From the NCBI GenBank assembly GCA_946478675.1, contig CAMLEF010000110.1:1-12200 (forward strand): DNA of 12,200 nt. Direction: 5' to 3'. Both the position numbers and the translations under genes were made by a program. Positions 1 to 7,887 of the stretch are shown piece by piece (within the stretch, counting starts at the first letter, position 1; each line of letters opens with the position of its first letter). Under the pieces are notes generated by a model. The model had not been told where the DNA came from and made no database searches. It worked only from the letters and a program-made list of their open reading frames with translations. The DNA comes from an uncultured Flavobacteriales bacterium. Lineage in GTDB: Bacteria > Bacteroidota > Bacteroidia > Palsa-965.

Positions 1-782
1 TGCCGCGACACGAGCGCCTGGTCATTGAGCAGCTTCGCCGTTTCCATTGACGCTTCATAGCTCTCTTTCGATTTCATGTACAGCGAATCACTCTTCCGCT
101 TGTCGCCTTTTTTCTGCGCCGCATCCGCCATCTGGAAATACACGATGCCCATGTTGCCCTGGTTGCGCGCAACTTCTTTTCGTTGTCCCAGCTGTCCGCA
201 CAACTCCACCGCCTTCGCATAATATTCGAGCGCTTTCTCATTCTCGCCGAGATCGGCATAGACGATGGCAATATTCCCGGTGAGTGTGGCTACCGTGCTT
301 TGGTTGCCCACCGCTTCTTTGATCTTCAGCGCATCGAAATAATTCTTCAGTGCTTCGTTGTAATTCCCGAGGCGCCAATACGCAAGACCGTAATTCATCA
401 GCGTATAACCAATGCCTTCCTGGTCGTTCAGGTTTTTCCAGATCACCATCGCGCTGTCGCCGTAAGCGATCACTTTGTCGTACTCCGACTTCCGGAAATA
501 ATTAATGCCGATGTTGTTGTACGCCTTCGCAACTCCCGAATGGAAATTCAGTTTTTGCGCAAGGTGCAGCGCGTCGGTAGCCACCACGATCCCGCTGTCG
601 GGTTTCGTGTACTGGAGATTTTCCGCCAGCAGGTTCATCGTTTTGACGCGCGACGTATCCGGCTTTGCATGCGTCAGCACCACCCGCAGCGAATCGATGT
701 ATTTCGCTTTGGATGATTTTTGCGCAGCGAGCGAACCAATGAAAAACAGGAAGAGCAGAAAAAGAGAAAGAGAGCGGAACAT
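1..782 (-). CDS. Exported TPR-repeat protein, N-terminal part (runs off the left edge)
   Basis: Reading the minus strand from the ATG at 782 gives 260 uninterrupted codons to the window edge, so the C-terminus is missing. Residues 1-20 form a signal peptide: a short basic start, a Leu/Phe-rich core, and a likely cleavage after SLAA before QKSSK. A helical segment follows that contains KPDTSRVKTMNLLAENL, then tetratricopeptide repeats at roughly residues 85-200, with typical YNNIGINYF, YGLAYWRLGNYNEAL and IAIVYADLGENEKALEYY units. A further degenerate repeat spans about 205-255. The layout of signal peptide, DTTRVN-like segment and TPRs closely resembles the N-terminus of the phosphatase encoded at 5713-7821, so the two look like paralogous sensor proteins. 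Such proteins in Bacteroidota usually end in a membrane helix plus a SpoIIE phosphatase, histidine kinase or LytTR domain; which one applies here cannot be seen. The TPR and signal-peptide call is secure; the function is inference. Confidence 0.85.
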   Translation of the reverse strand, partial: MFRSLSLFLLFLFFIGSLAAQKSSKAKYIDSLRVVLTHAKPDTSRVKTMNLLAENLQYTKPDSGIVVATDALHLAQKLNFHSGVAKAYNNIGINYFRKSEYDKVIAYGDSAMVIWKNLNDQEGIGYTLMNYGLAYWRLGNYNEALKNYFDALKIKEAVGNQSTVATLTGNIAIVYADLGENEKALEYYAKAVELCGQLGQRKEVARNQGNMGIVYFQMADAAQKKGDKRKSDSLYMKSKESYEASMETAKLLNDQALVSR

Positions 783-799
783 GAGCGGGATTATATGAA

Positions 800-833
800 G
801 AAGCCGGTTGATCACAGACGAACAACCGGCTTC
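800..833 (-). terminator. Perfect 11-bp hairpin after paaZ, probable terminator
   Basis: The arms gaagccggttg (800-810) and caaccggcttc (823-833) are exact reverse complements with a 12-base loop. The hairpin starts 26 bases past the paaZ stop and sits between paaZ and the TPR gene, both on the minus strand. On that strand the stem is followed by TTCATATAA rather than a clean U-run, so it is a less canonical terminator than the one at 7841-7877. It could also act as a 3'-end stabiliser or in the leader of the TPR gene, whose ATG is 18 bases beyond it. Confidence 0.6.
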
Positions 834-858
834 GGAGTATTTCAGGAGCAAAACATTT

Positions 859-2988
859 TTACGCCTGTTTTTTCAGTTTTACCATTGTAAGGATCGTAGC
901 AATCGCGACCGTGTCACCGGTAGCGCCTTCGAGTCCGTACTGATCGCGGACGTCCTGCGGGCTGGCGTCGTAAACGTCAACGACCCACTTCACGATGCCG
1001 CATTTCACTTCGCTGCCGTTGGCGGCTTTCAGCGGCTTGTCGTTTTCCGTTTTCTCTTTGCAGGTGAAACGCACACCGATGGTCATGCCGGGATAGATCG
1101 GCTTCGTGAAACGGCACTCGTCGATGCCGTAGTTCAGCAGCACCGGTCCTTTCGGCGGATCCACGAATAGTCCCGCAGCGCGTGAGAGCACGAAGTAGCC
1201 GTGCGCCACGGTACGCTTGAAGATCGTTCCGTCGAGCGAGCCCGGGTCCATGTGCGCGTAAAATTTATCGCCGCTGAGGTTCGCGAAATTCACGATATCG
1301 TCTTCGCTGACGGTGTGCGTATCGGTGATGAGCGTTTCGCCGATCTCGAGCTCTTCAAAATGCTGGCGGAACGGATGCACGTCCTTGATGATGTATTTCG
1401 CGCCGTATTGATATTGATTCGTGACGGCCGTGATCATCGTGGGCGATCCCTGGATAGCGGTGCGCTGCAGGTAATGGAAAACGCCGCGCTTGCCGCCCAT
1501 CTCTTCGCCGCCGCCCGCACGTCCCGGCCCGCCGTGCACGAGCATCGGCATCGGTGAACCGTGACCGGTGCTTTCTTTCGCGCATTCGCTGTTGAGGATG
1601 AGAATGCGGCCGTGCATGCTGGCTGCGCCGACGACGTATTGCTTCGCGAGCTTTTCATCGGCGGTAACGATTGAGCTGACGAGCGAACCTTTGCCCATGC
1701 GCGCGAGCTCGATGGCTTCGTCGACATTCTTGTAAGGCATCAGCGTGCTCACCGGTCCAAACGCTTCGATGTTGTGACAATCGGTATTCTTGAACGGATT
1801 TTCATTGAGGAAAACGACCGGCGGCATGAACGCGCCTTTGTCTTTGTCGGCGCCTTTCACTTCGAATTTTTCGAAATCGCCGATGATCATCTTCTGCGTT
1901 TTCGAAAGCAGCTCGATCTTCTCCATCACTTCTTTGCGCTGCGATTGTCCCGCGAGCGAGCCCATGCGTACGCCTTCGATGCCCGGATCACCGATGATCG
2001 TTTGCGAAAGACGTTTTCCGAGTGCAACGCGCACTTCTTCGATGCGGTTTTCCGGAACGATGATGCGGCGAACGGCGGTACATTTCTGTCCTGCTTTCGT
2101 CGTGATCTCGCGAACGACTTCCTTAATGAAAATGTCGAATTCGGGTTTGTCCGGAGTGACGTCAGCGCCGAGGATGCAGCAGTTGAGCGAATCCGCTTCC
2201 ATGTTGAAATGCACAGATTCCTCAAGCAAACGCGGAGTTGATTTGAGCATTTTCCCGGTGGAAGCAGAACCGGTGAACGTCACTACGTCCTGGTTGACGA
2301 CGTGATCGAGCAGCCCGTTCGCCGAGCCGCAGATGAGCTGCAGCGCGCCGTCGGGAAGAATGCCGGAAGCGACAATTTCTTTCACGACTGCTTCGGTGAG
2401 AAACGAGGTCAGCGTGGCCGGTTTCACAATGGCCGGAACACCCGCGAGCCAGTTGACGGCTACTTTTTCGAGCATGCCCCACACCGGGAAATTGAAGGCG
2501 TTGATGTGAATCGCCACGCCGTCTTTCGGCACGCAGATGTGATGGCCGATGAACGTATTTTGTTTCGAGAGACGCGCTACGTCGCCTTCGACGCAGAACG
2601 TTTCATCGGGAAACTGGCGGCGCAAGGAAGCATACGCAAACAAATTGCCGATGCCGCCTTCGATGTCGACCCAGCTGTCGGAGCGGGTGGCGCCGGTGGC
2701 CCAGCTGACTTTGTAGAATTCTTCTTTTTTGCTGAGCAGGTGCAACGCCAGCGCACGCAGCATGCGACCGCGCTCGTGGAAGGTCATCTTCTTCAGCTTC
2801 GGCCCGCCCACTTTGCGCGCGTAATCCGTCATCGAAGCAAAATCGAGGCCTTTGCTCGACGCCAGCGCAACGGGGTCGCCCGTGATGGCATTGTATAAAG
2901 TTTGTCCGTCTCCTTCGCCGGCGATCCATTGGCCCAGCGCATAATTATCCAGTTTACGGACAGCAATTTTTTCTTTTGTAGCAGACAT
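859..2988 (-). CDS. paaZ: Bifunctional ring-opening enzyme PaaZ (oxepin-CoA hydrolase / semialdehyde dehydrogenase)
   Basis: This 709-residue protein has the two-domain build of PaaZ. In aerobic phenylacetate degradation the hydratase half opens the oxepin-CoA ring, and the aldehyde dehydrogenase half oxidises the resulting semialdehyde-CoA with NADP+. Residues about 1-520 form the dehydrogenase: the HINAFNFPVWG motif (161-171), VTFTGSASTGK (236-246), the likely general base Glu264 in FNMEADSLN, and the likely nucleophile Cys303 in AGQKCTAVRR. Residues about 535-700 form a MaoC-like hot-dog hydratase, with the Asp574/His579 pair in LSGDKFYAHMD and an AHGYFVLSRAAGLF helix (595-607). E. coli PaaZ is slightly shorter (about 680). 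All catalytic residues are present, so it should be active. Start: the ATG at 2988 gives the expected N-terminus; no Shine-Dalgarno is visible. No other paa gene lies in the window, so either the cluster is elsewhere or paaZ stands alone. Divergently transcribed from the DUF349 gene. Confidence 0.93.
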   Translation of the reverse strand: MSATKEKIAVRKLDNYALGQWIAGEGDGQTLYNAITGDPVALASSKGLDFASMTDYARKVGGPKLKKMTFHERGRMLRALALHLLSKKEEFYKVSWATGATRSDSWVDIEGGIGNLFAYASLRRQFPDETFCVEGDVARLSKQNTFIGHHICVPKDGVAIHINAFNFPVWGMLEKVAVNWLAGVPAIVKPATLTSFLTEAVVKEIVASGILPDGALQLICGSANGLLDHVVNQDVVTFTGSASTGKMLKSTPRLLEESVHFNMEADSLNCCILGADVTPDKPEFDIFIKEVVREITTKAGQKCTAVRRIIVPENRIEEVRVALGKRLSQTIIGDPGIEGVRMGSLAGQSQRKEVMEKIELLSKTQKMIIGDFEKFEVKGADKDKGAFMPPVVFLNENPFKNTDCHNIEAFGPVSTLMPYKNVDEAIELARMGKGSLVSSIVTADEKLAKQYVVGAASMHGRILILNSECAKESTGHGSPMPMLVHGGPGRAGGGEEMGGKRGVFHYLQRTAIQGSPTMITAVTNQYQYGAKYIIKDVHPFRQHFEELEIGETLITDTHTVSEDDIVNFANLSGDKFYAHMDPGSLDGTIFKRTVAHGYFVLSRAAGLFVDPPKGPVLLNYGIDECRFTKPIYPGMTIGVRFTCKEKTENDKPLKAANGSEVKCGIVKWVVDVYDASPQDVRDQYGLEGATGDTVAIATILTMVKLKKQA

Positions 2989-3210
2989 GCAAGTTGGAAT
3001 TTGGAGGAGGTGAAGATACGAAATTGCTTCGGGGGGAATGCAGCTGTTACAGGAGGACGAAATGCGCTATAACTGCAATCATTCTGTTTGGTTCTTTGTC
3101 ATTTACATTCCTCCGCGTAGCAAAAACTCTCCAATATTTATGCGATTTCCGGCTGTTTTTCTGCAACTTTTTTTTGCCTTCCGCTTCCCGCGAATCGGAT
3201 TTTAATTTCC

Positions 3211-3218
3211 TACTTTTG
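3211..3218 (+). promoter_or_regulatory. Candidate Bacteroidota -7 promoter box (TACTTTTG)
   Basis: TACTTTTG matches the Bacteroidota primary-sigma -7 consensus TAnnTTTG exactly and lies 59 bases before the ATG of the DUF349 gene, which would give a leader of about 50 bases. No convincing TTG-type -33 element is seen 17-23 bases upstream; the nearest TTTG (3173-3176) is 34 bases away. This is a one-element match only. The rest of the 2989-3277 gap holds no recognised gene, only T-rich sequence and a doubtful 47-codon ORF. Confidence 0.4.
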
Positions 3219-3277
3219 AAGAAACCATAAGTTGCACGCCGGCCTTGTCCCACGACGAGGTTTTTTAGTCTTAAGCT

Positions 3278-5119
3278 ATGAACATGAACGATCAAGCGAA
3301 CGAACAGGAAAAGCTGTCACAGGAACCTGTCACGCCTCAACCCGAAAACCTGCACACCGATACCGAGCACGAAGGCGATCATCCGCACGATGACCTTCAC
3401 CCGGTGGAGGATTTTTCAGGTCTCGACAAAGCGGCGCTGCTGGCGAAGCTGGAAGAAGCGGCCGGTAATTCCGACCCGGATCATGTGCGCGCGACCGTTC
3501 AGAAGCTGAAAGAAGTTTTTCGCGAGCACGTGAAAGAAGAGCTGGAAGCGAAACGCCGCGAATGGGAAGCGCACAAGGAAGGTGATGACGATACGTTCGA
3601 GCCCGCGCCCGATCCGCTCGCAGAAAAATTCGAAGAAGTCCTTAAACGCTATAACCAGAAACGCAACGAGCTTCGCCGCAACCGCGATACGGAGCAGCGT
3701 CACAATTACGCGAAGAAGCTGGCCCTGCTCGACGAGCTGAAGGCGCTGGCGGAATCGAGCGAGAGCATGAACAAGGCGTTCGAGAAGCTGCAGGAATTGC
3801 AGGCGCGCTGGCGCGAGATCGGCCAGGTGCCGGCAGCTAATGTGCAGGAACTTCGACAGAACTGGCAGCATCACCTCGACCGTTTCTTCGACGTCGTCAA
3901 GATCAGCCGTGAACTGCGCGAGCTCGATTACAAGAAAAACCACGAGCTCAAATCCGAGCTCATCACCAAAGCCGAAGCGCTGAAAGAAGAACCTTCCGTG
4001 CGCCGTGCGCTCAACCAGCTGCACGAGATCCACGAGCAGTGGCGCGAGATCGGACCGGCTTCGAAAGAGAACAACGACCAGCTCTGGGAAAAATTCAAAG
4101 CTGCTTCCGACAAAGTGCACGAGCGCAAGAACGTGCTGCTGGAAGACCAGAAAACGAAGCAGCAGGAAAACCTCGTCAAGAAGCTTGCGCTTTGCGAACG
4201 CATGGATGCCGAAGCGGAAAAAACATTCGACTCGCACAAAGGCTGGCAGCAGGCGAACGATGCGGTAGAAGCGATCTTCGCAGAATGGCGCAAGATCGGC
4301 CACGTACCGAAATCGGAAGAGGAAACTACCTGGAAACGTTTCCGCGAAGCGCGCCAGAAATTCTTCCGTCACCGCGAGCTTTTCTATTCGAAGCAGCGGG
4401 AAGAATTCAAAAAGAACCTCGACGCCAAGATCGCGCTTTGTGAAAAAGCCGAAGCGTTGAAAGAAAATACCGACTGGAAGAATACCGCGAACCAGTTCAA
4501 GCGCCTGCAGGACGAATGGAAAAAGATCGGCCCCGTGCCGCGTAAAGTTTCCGAGAAAACCTGGCAGCGTTTCAAAGCCGCAGCCGACGCGTTCTTCGAT
4601 GGACGCAACAAGCAGTTTGCTGCCGCCGATGCTGCGTACAAAGAAAATTCAGCCGCTCGCGAAGCGCTCATCACGGAAGCCGAAGCCGCGCAGCTGCCCG
4701 ACGACCTGAACGCCGCACGCGAAATGGTGGCCGCTTTCCAGAAACGCTGGAGCGAAATGCCGCCCTCCGCACGCAACGACCGCGAGCGCATCGACAACGC
4801 CTGGAAGGCCGCGCATGAAAAGCTCATCGGCCAGCTGAAAGAAAAAGGCGGCGACGAGAACACGCTCCTGCGCATGCGTTACGAACAGCTCAACCAGACC
4901 GAACGCGGAAAAGACCAGCTCTACCGCGAGCGCATGAATATCCAGGACAAGATCAAGCGCCTGCAGGGCGAGATCAACACGCTCGAGACGAACCTCGGCT
5001 TCTTCGGCAAATCCAAAGGCGCGCAAAGCCTCGTCGCGGATTACCAGTCGAAAGTCGATCACGCGAAAGCGGAGGTCGATAAGCTGAAAGCGCAGTTGAA
5101 GATGATCCCGAGGGACTAA
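3278..5119 (+). CDS. DUF349 repeat protein (five repeats, coiled-coil C-terminus)
   Basis: This is a 613-residue, highly charged, probably cytoplasmic protein with no signal peptide or membrane segment. After an acidic, His-rich disordered N-terminus (about 1-45, with HEGDHPHDDLHP) come five DUF349 units. Each is centred on a W-[RK]-x-I-G motif followed by an aromatic W..F segment: Trp178 (WREIGQVP), Trp255 (WREIGP), Trp337 (WRKIGHVP), Trp414 (WKKIGPVP) and a degenerate one at Trp491 (WSEMPPSA). The spacing is regular at 77-82 residues. Residues about 515-610 are a predicted coiled coil. DUF349 proteins of this length are widespread in Bacteroidota and have no well-established biochemical role; I make no functional claim. 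Start: the ATG at 3278 has a second in-frame ATG two codons later (3284); there is no Shine-Dalgarno, as is common in this phylum. A -7-like box at 3211-3218 fits it. Confidence 0.9.
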   Translation: MNMNDQANEQEKLSQEPVTPQPENLHTDTEHEGDHPHDDLHPVEDFSGLDKAALLAKLEEAAGNSDPDHVRATVQKLKEVFREHVKEELEAKRREWEAHKEGDDDTFEPAPDPLAEKFEEVLKRYNQKRNELRRNRDTEQRHNYAKKLALLDELKALAESSESMNKAFEKLQELQARWREIGQVPAANVQELRQNWQHHLDRFFDVVKISRELRELDYKKNHELKSELITKAEALKEEPSVRRALNQLHEIHEQWREIGPASKENNDQLWEKFKAASDKVHERKNVLLEDQKTKQQENLVKKLALCERMDAEAEKTFDSHKGWQQANDAVEAIFAEWRKIGHVPKSEEETTWKRFREARQKFFRHRELFYSKQREEFKKNLDAKIALCEKAEALKENTDWKNTANQFKRLQDEWKKIGPVPRKVSEKTWQRFKAAADAFFDGRNKQFAAADAAYKENSAAREALITEAEAAQLPDDLNAAREMVAAFQKRWSEMPPSARNDRERIDNAWKAAHEKLIGQLKEKGGDENTLLRMRYEQLNQTERGKDQLYRERMNIQDKIKRLQGEINTLETNLGFFGKSKGAQSLVADYQSKVDHAKAEVDKLKAQLKMIPRD

Positions 5120-5171
5120 TCTACTTCGGGCGGTAGTTCGGGATGCTTCAGTAGTTACTTAGAAATTGTGG

Positions 5172-5277
5172 TCGGTCATTCGGTAAGTCGGTCATTCGGT
5201 CATTTGTTAAACCGGGTTCCCGAATTTCCGAATGCCCGATTTTTCCGAATGCCCGATTTTTCCGAATGCCCGTTTTT
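5172..5277 (+). repeat. Two short tandem repeat arrays that are near reverse complements of each other, abutting yjbQ
   Basis: The left array has two copies of tcggtcattcgg (5172-5183 and 5188-5199, period 16). The right array has units of ccgaatgcccgattttt at 5228-5244 and 5245-5261 and a shortened copy at 5262-5277, period 17. The reverse complement of ccgaatgcccga is tcgggcattcgg, which differs from the left unit at one base in 12. Two copies on each side can therefore pair as an imperfect stem with a loop around 5204-5227. The last unit ends at the base before the ATG at 5278. No coding function is visible in the 5120-5277 gap. The structure could be a terminator-like or leader element, or a slippage-prone array. 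Confidence 0.8.
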
Positions 5278-5685
5278 ATGACGCAGCAGATTGAATTGAC
5301 ACTTCCGGAATTTCCCCGCGGATTTCATCTCATCACGAAAGAAATTTTCTCCGTGCTGAAAGAATTGCCGGAAGCGGGAATCGCGCATGTGTTCATTCAT
5401 CACACGTCGGCCGGTTTAACGATCAACGAAAATGCCGACCCGACGGTGCGCATGGATTTCGAAACGGTGTTCAACAAGCTCGTTCCGGAAGGCTGGAAAT
5501 ATGCGCACGATGACGAAGGCCCGGACGACATGCCGGCGCACATCAAAGCTTCGCTGGTCGGTTCTTCGGTTTCATTCCCGGTGAAAAACGGCAAGCCGCT
5601 TCTCGGCACGTGGCAAGGCATTTATCTCTGCGAATTCCGAAACGATGGCGGACGAAGGAAGATTACCGTGACGGTTACTTCCTGA
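5278..5685 (+). CDS. yjbQ: YjbQ/UPF0047 family protein (secondary thiamine-phosphate synthase type)
   Basis: This 135-residue protein shows the full UPF0047 signature: FPRGFHLIT near the N-terminus, HVFIHHTSAGLTINENAD (37-54) with the conserved His and Thr-Ser, RMDFE, the DEGPDDMPAHIKASL block (79-93) and GTWQGIYLCEFRNDGGRR (110-127). Members form a compact fold; E. coli YjbQ has weak thiamin-phosphate synthase activity, but the physiological role is unsettled. Start choice: an in-frame ATG also occurs at 5266, but it lies inside the last tandem repeat unit, and every unit carries an ATG, so 5278 directly after the array is preferred. The 5266 start would add only MPVF. No Shine-Dalgarno is seen. 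The gene is co-directional with the DUF349 gene 158 bases upstream and convergent with the phosphatase gene. Confidence 0.88.
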   Translation: MTQQIELTLPEFPRGFHLITKEIFSVLKELPEAGIAHVFIHHTSAGLTINENADPTVRMDFETVFNKLVPEGWKYAHDDEGPDDMPAHIKASLVGSSVSFPVKNGKPLLGTWQGIYLCEFRNDGGRRKITVTVTS

Positions 5686-5686
5686 A

Positions 5687-5703
5687 CGTTTTAACGGAAA
5701 ACG
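5687..5703. terminator. Small A/T-flanked hairpin between convergent genes
   Basis: The arms cgtttt (5687-5692) and aaaacg (5698-5703) pair around aacgg in the 27-base gap between yjbQ and the phosphatase gene. A six-pair, AT-rich stem in a convergent gap could serve as a weak bidirectional terminator, but it is short and could be chance. Confidence 0.3.
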
Positions 5704-5712
5704 AAAAGCAAT

Positions 5713-7821
5713 TTACACTTCCACGCCCAGCACGAGAATATCGTCGATCTGGTCGTTGTCGCCTTTCCAGTCGAGATGCTCTTTCTCGAGCAACTGGCGA
5801 TGCAGGTTGAGCGGATGCCGCTGCAGGTTGGAAACGAAATTCTGGAAGACGCTGCGTTTGTATTTCTTGCCGAGCGCGCCGCCGAACTGGTCGGAATAGC
5901 CGTCGGAGAAAACATAAATGCGATCGCCTGGCTGCAGCTGGAATTCCTTGCGCGTGAATTTGCGCCACTCTTCTTCGATGAAATGCCCGACGGGGAATTT
6001 GTCGCCGGCCAGCTCCGTGATCTCCTGCCCGCGCAGGATCCACGCCGGGTTGAAGGCGCCGGAGAATTCCAGTTTCAGCGATTTGCGATCGAGCACGCAC
6101 AGCGCAATGTCCATGCCGTCACGCACGCGCGAATCGTCCTGGCGCTGGCGAAGCGTTTCGGAAAGACGCATGTTGACGTCGTTGAGAATTTCATCCGGGT
6201 GAAGCAGCCCGTGCTCGTTCACCGACTGGCTGAGCAGCGTGGAGCAAACGAGGCTCATGAACGCGCCGGGCACGCCGTGGCCTGTGCAATCGACGGCCGC
6301 GAAAAGCAAATGCGTTTCCGTTTGCGCCATCCAGTAGAAATCGCCGCTGACGATATCCTTCGGGCGATACAGCACAAAACCTTTTTCACCGAACGTCGAC
6401 ATGAATTCCACTTCCGGCAGGATCGCTTCCTGGATCTTGCGCGCGTAGATGATCGAGTCGGTGATGTCTTTGTTCTTTAATTCGATGACGCGATTCAGCG
6501 AATACAGCTCGGCATTCTTATGCTCGATCTCGAGCTTCTGCTGCGAAAGGCGTTCGTTGGCGCGTTTGCGGGTGACGGCGCGGTTCCAGATCACGAACAA
6601 AATCACCAGCAGCATGACACCGCCGCCGACGGCCGTCCAGAAGATGAAGCGCTTTTCTTTTTCCTGCGCGCGTGTTTCGCTTTCCGCTTTTTCGACGTCG
6701 TAACGCGCCTGCATCTCGGCAATGCTCTGCGAAAGATTTTCGTTGTACACGGAATCCTTCAGGTTGGAATATTGGCGGAAGAACTGCAGCGCTTTTTCAT
6801 GATCGCCGAGCTCGCTGTAGCTGTTCGACAAATATTCCAGGATGTCCATCTGCAGATCCATCGCGCCTGCCTTTTGCGCATGATCGAGCGCACGGTTGAG
6901 GTAGTCGATGGCTTTGTCGGGCTTGTGCTGCTCGAGGCTGACGTGCCCGAGATTGCCGAGCGCTGTCGCCATGCCGCGCTTGTCGCCGATCTGCTTGCGG
7001 AGGTCGAGCGATTGCAAATAATAATTCGTCGCGTCGTCGTATTGCCCGTTCGCTTCGTAAACCGTGCCGATGTTGTTGAGCACTTTCGCGAGATTGAATT
7101 TATCGCCGAGCTGCTCGTAGATCTTGCGCGACTGCTCGAGATAGCCGATCGCTTTCTGGTTGTCGCCTTTGATGCTGTAAACGTTGGATAAATTGTTCAG
7201 CGCGGAAGCTTCGTTCTGTTTGTCGCCGCCTTCCCGGCTGAGCTTTAATGCTTTTTCGTAATCGGCGATGGCTTTGTTGTAATTCTTCATCGCGCGGTAC
7301 ACGTTGCCCGAAACGATGAGCGCGCCGCTCATGCCGCCTTTGTCGTTCAGCGCTTCGAACTCGCGGTAGCCGGCGAAACTCTGGTTCAGCGCTTCATTGT
7401 AATTTCCTTTGTCGCGGTAGCAGTTCGCCATGCTGATGAGCAGGCTCGCGGCATTCTTCTTCATGCCGGTCTGCAAATAGATCCGGCGCGCTTTGTCGAG
7501 GCTGTTGATCGCTTCGGTGAAGTTGCCGATCTTATAATTCACGATGCCGATCTCCTGGTGCGAACGCGCCTGCAGTTGGTCGTTGCCGAGCTGAACGGAG
7601 AGAATGAGCGCTTCGTTGGCGGGATCAATGGCTTTGCGCGGGGAGAATTTGAGGTAAGCGTCGCTCAGGCGCAGCAGCATGTTTACACGCGTCGTGTCGT
7701 TGCTGAAACCGAGGTTCCGCTTCAGGCTGTCGGCTACATCCTGCTGGGCAAAAGCAAGTGTCGTCACCAGCAGGAACGCCGGTAACAACAGGAGAAGTTT
7801 ATAAAACAGCCGAGAGGGCAT
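5713..7821 (-). CDS. TPR sensor with C-terminal SpoIIE/PP2C-type serine phosphatase
   Basis: This 702-residue membrane protein consists of a signal peptide or N-terminal anchor (1-25, ending LAFAQ), about seven tetratricopeptide repeats (about 80-350), one transmembrane helix (392-412, FIFWTAVGGG...ILFVIW), a cytoplasmic coiled-coil linker (about 415-460) and a SpoIIE/RsbU-like PP2C phosphatase (about 475-702). Metal-binding aspartates can be matched: Asp494 in VSGDFYW, Asp511 in VDCTGHGVPGAF, Asp640 in FSDGYSDQFGG and Asp693/Asp694 in QIDDILVLG. The domain therefore looks catalytically complete. By family analogy it dephosphorylates serine or threonine on a partner, often an anti-anti-sigma (STAS) protein, in response to a periplasmic or protein ligand bound by the TPRs; no partner gene lies nearby. 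It starts with the ATG at 7821, beyond the terminator of the phoH-purC cluster, so it is probably transcribed on its own. The N-terminal half resembles the protein at 1-782. Confidence 0.92.
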   Translation of the reverse strand: MPSRLFYKLLLLLPAFLLVTTLAFAQQDVADSLKRNLGFSNDTTRVNMLLRLSDAYLKFSPRKAIDPANEALILSVQLGNDQLQARSHQEIGIVNYKIGNFTEAINSLDKARRIYLQTGMKKNAASLLISMANCYRDKGNYNEALNQSFAGYREFEALNDKGGMSGALIVSGNVYRAMKNYNKAIADYEKALKLSREGGDKQNEASALNNLSNVYSIKGDNQKAIGYLEQSRKIYEQLGDKFNLAKVLNNIGTVYEANGQYDDATNYYLQSLDLRKQIGDKRGMATALGNLGHVSLEQHKPDKAIDYLNRALDHAQKAGAMDLQMDILEYLSNSYSELGDHEKALQFFRQYSNLKDSVYNENLSQSIAEMQARYDVEKAESETRAQEKEKRFIFWTAVGGGVMLLVILFVIWNRAVTRKRANERLSQQKLEIEHKNAELYSLNRVIELKNKDITDSIIYARKIQEAILPEVEFMSTFGEKGFVLYRPKDIVSGDFYWMAQTETHLLFAAVDCTGHGVPGAFMSLVCSTLLSQSVNEHGLLHPDEILNDVNMRLSETLRQRQDDSRVRDGMDIALCVLDRKSLKLEFSGAFNPAWILRGQEITELAGDKFPVGHFIEEEWRKFTRKEFQLQPGDRIYVFSDGYSDQFGGALGKKYKRSVFQNFVSNLQRHPLNLHRQLLEKEHLDWKGDNDQIDDILVLGVEV

Positions 7822-7840
7822 AATCCTTTGAAAGGAATTT

Positions 7841-7877
7841 AAAAAAAGTAATCCCGCTGTTGAGGCGGGACTACTTT
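7841..7877 (-). terminator. Intrinsic terminator closing the phoH-purC-repeat-protein cluster
   Basis: On the plus strand aaagtaatcccgc (7845-7857) and gcgggactacttt (7865-7877) are reverse complements over 13 positions with one mismatch and a 7-base loop. Read on the minus strand, the stem runs straight into seven T residues (7847-7841), the classic rho-independent form. It begins 10 bases after the stop of the 176-residue repeat protein and lies before the phosphatase ATG, so it separates the two transcription units. Confidence 0.9.
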
Positions 7878-7887
7878 CCTGAGAGGG

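Noticed and set aside
3416..4372. A 318-codon open frame on the minus strand, antisense to the DUF349 gene
   Set aside because: It is rich in Phe, Leu and Val in the pattern expected from reading Glu/Lys-rich codons backwards, has no domain, and lies wholly inside a well-supported gene.
5172..5277. CRISPR array
   Set aside because: Units are 16-17 bp with no unique spacers of regular length and no cas genes nearby; these are short tandem repeats.
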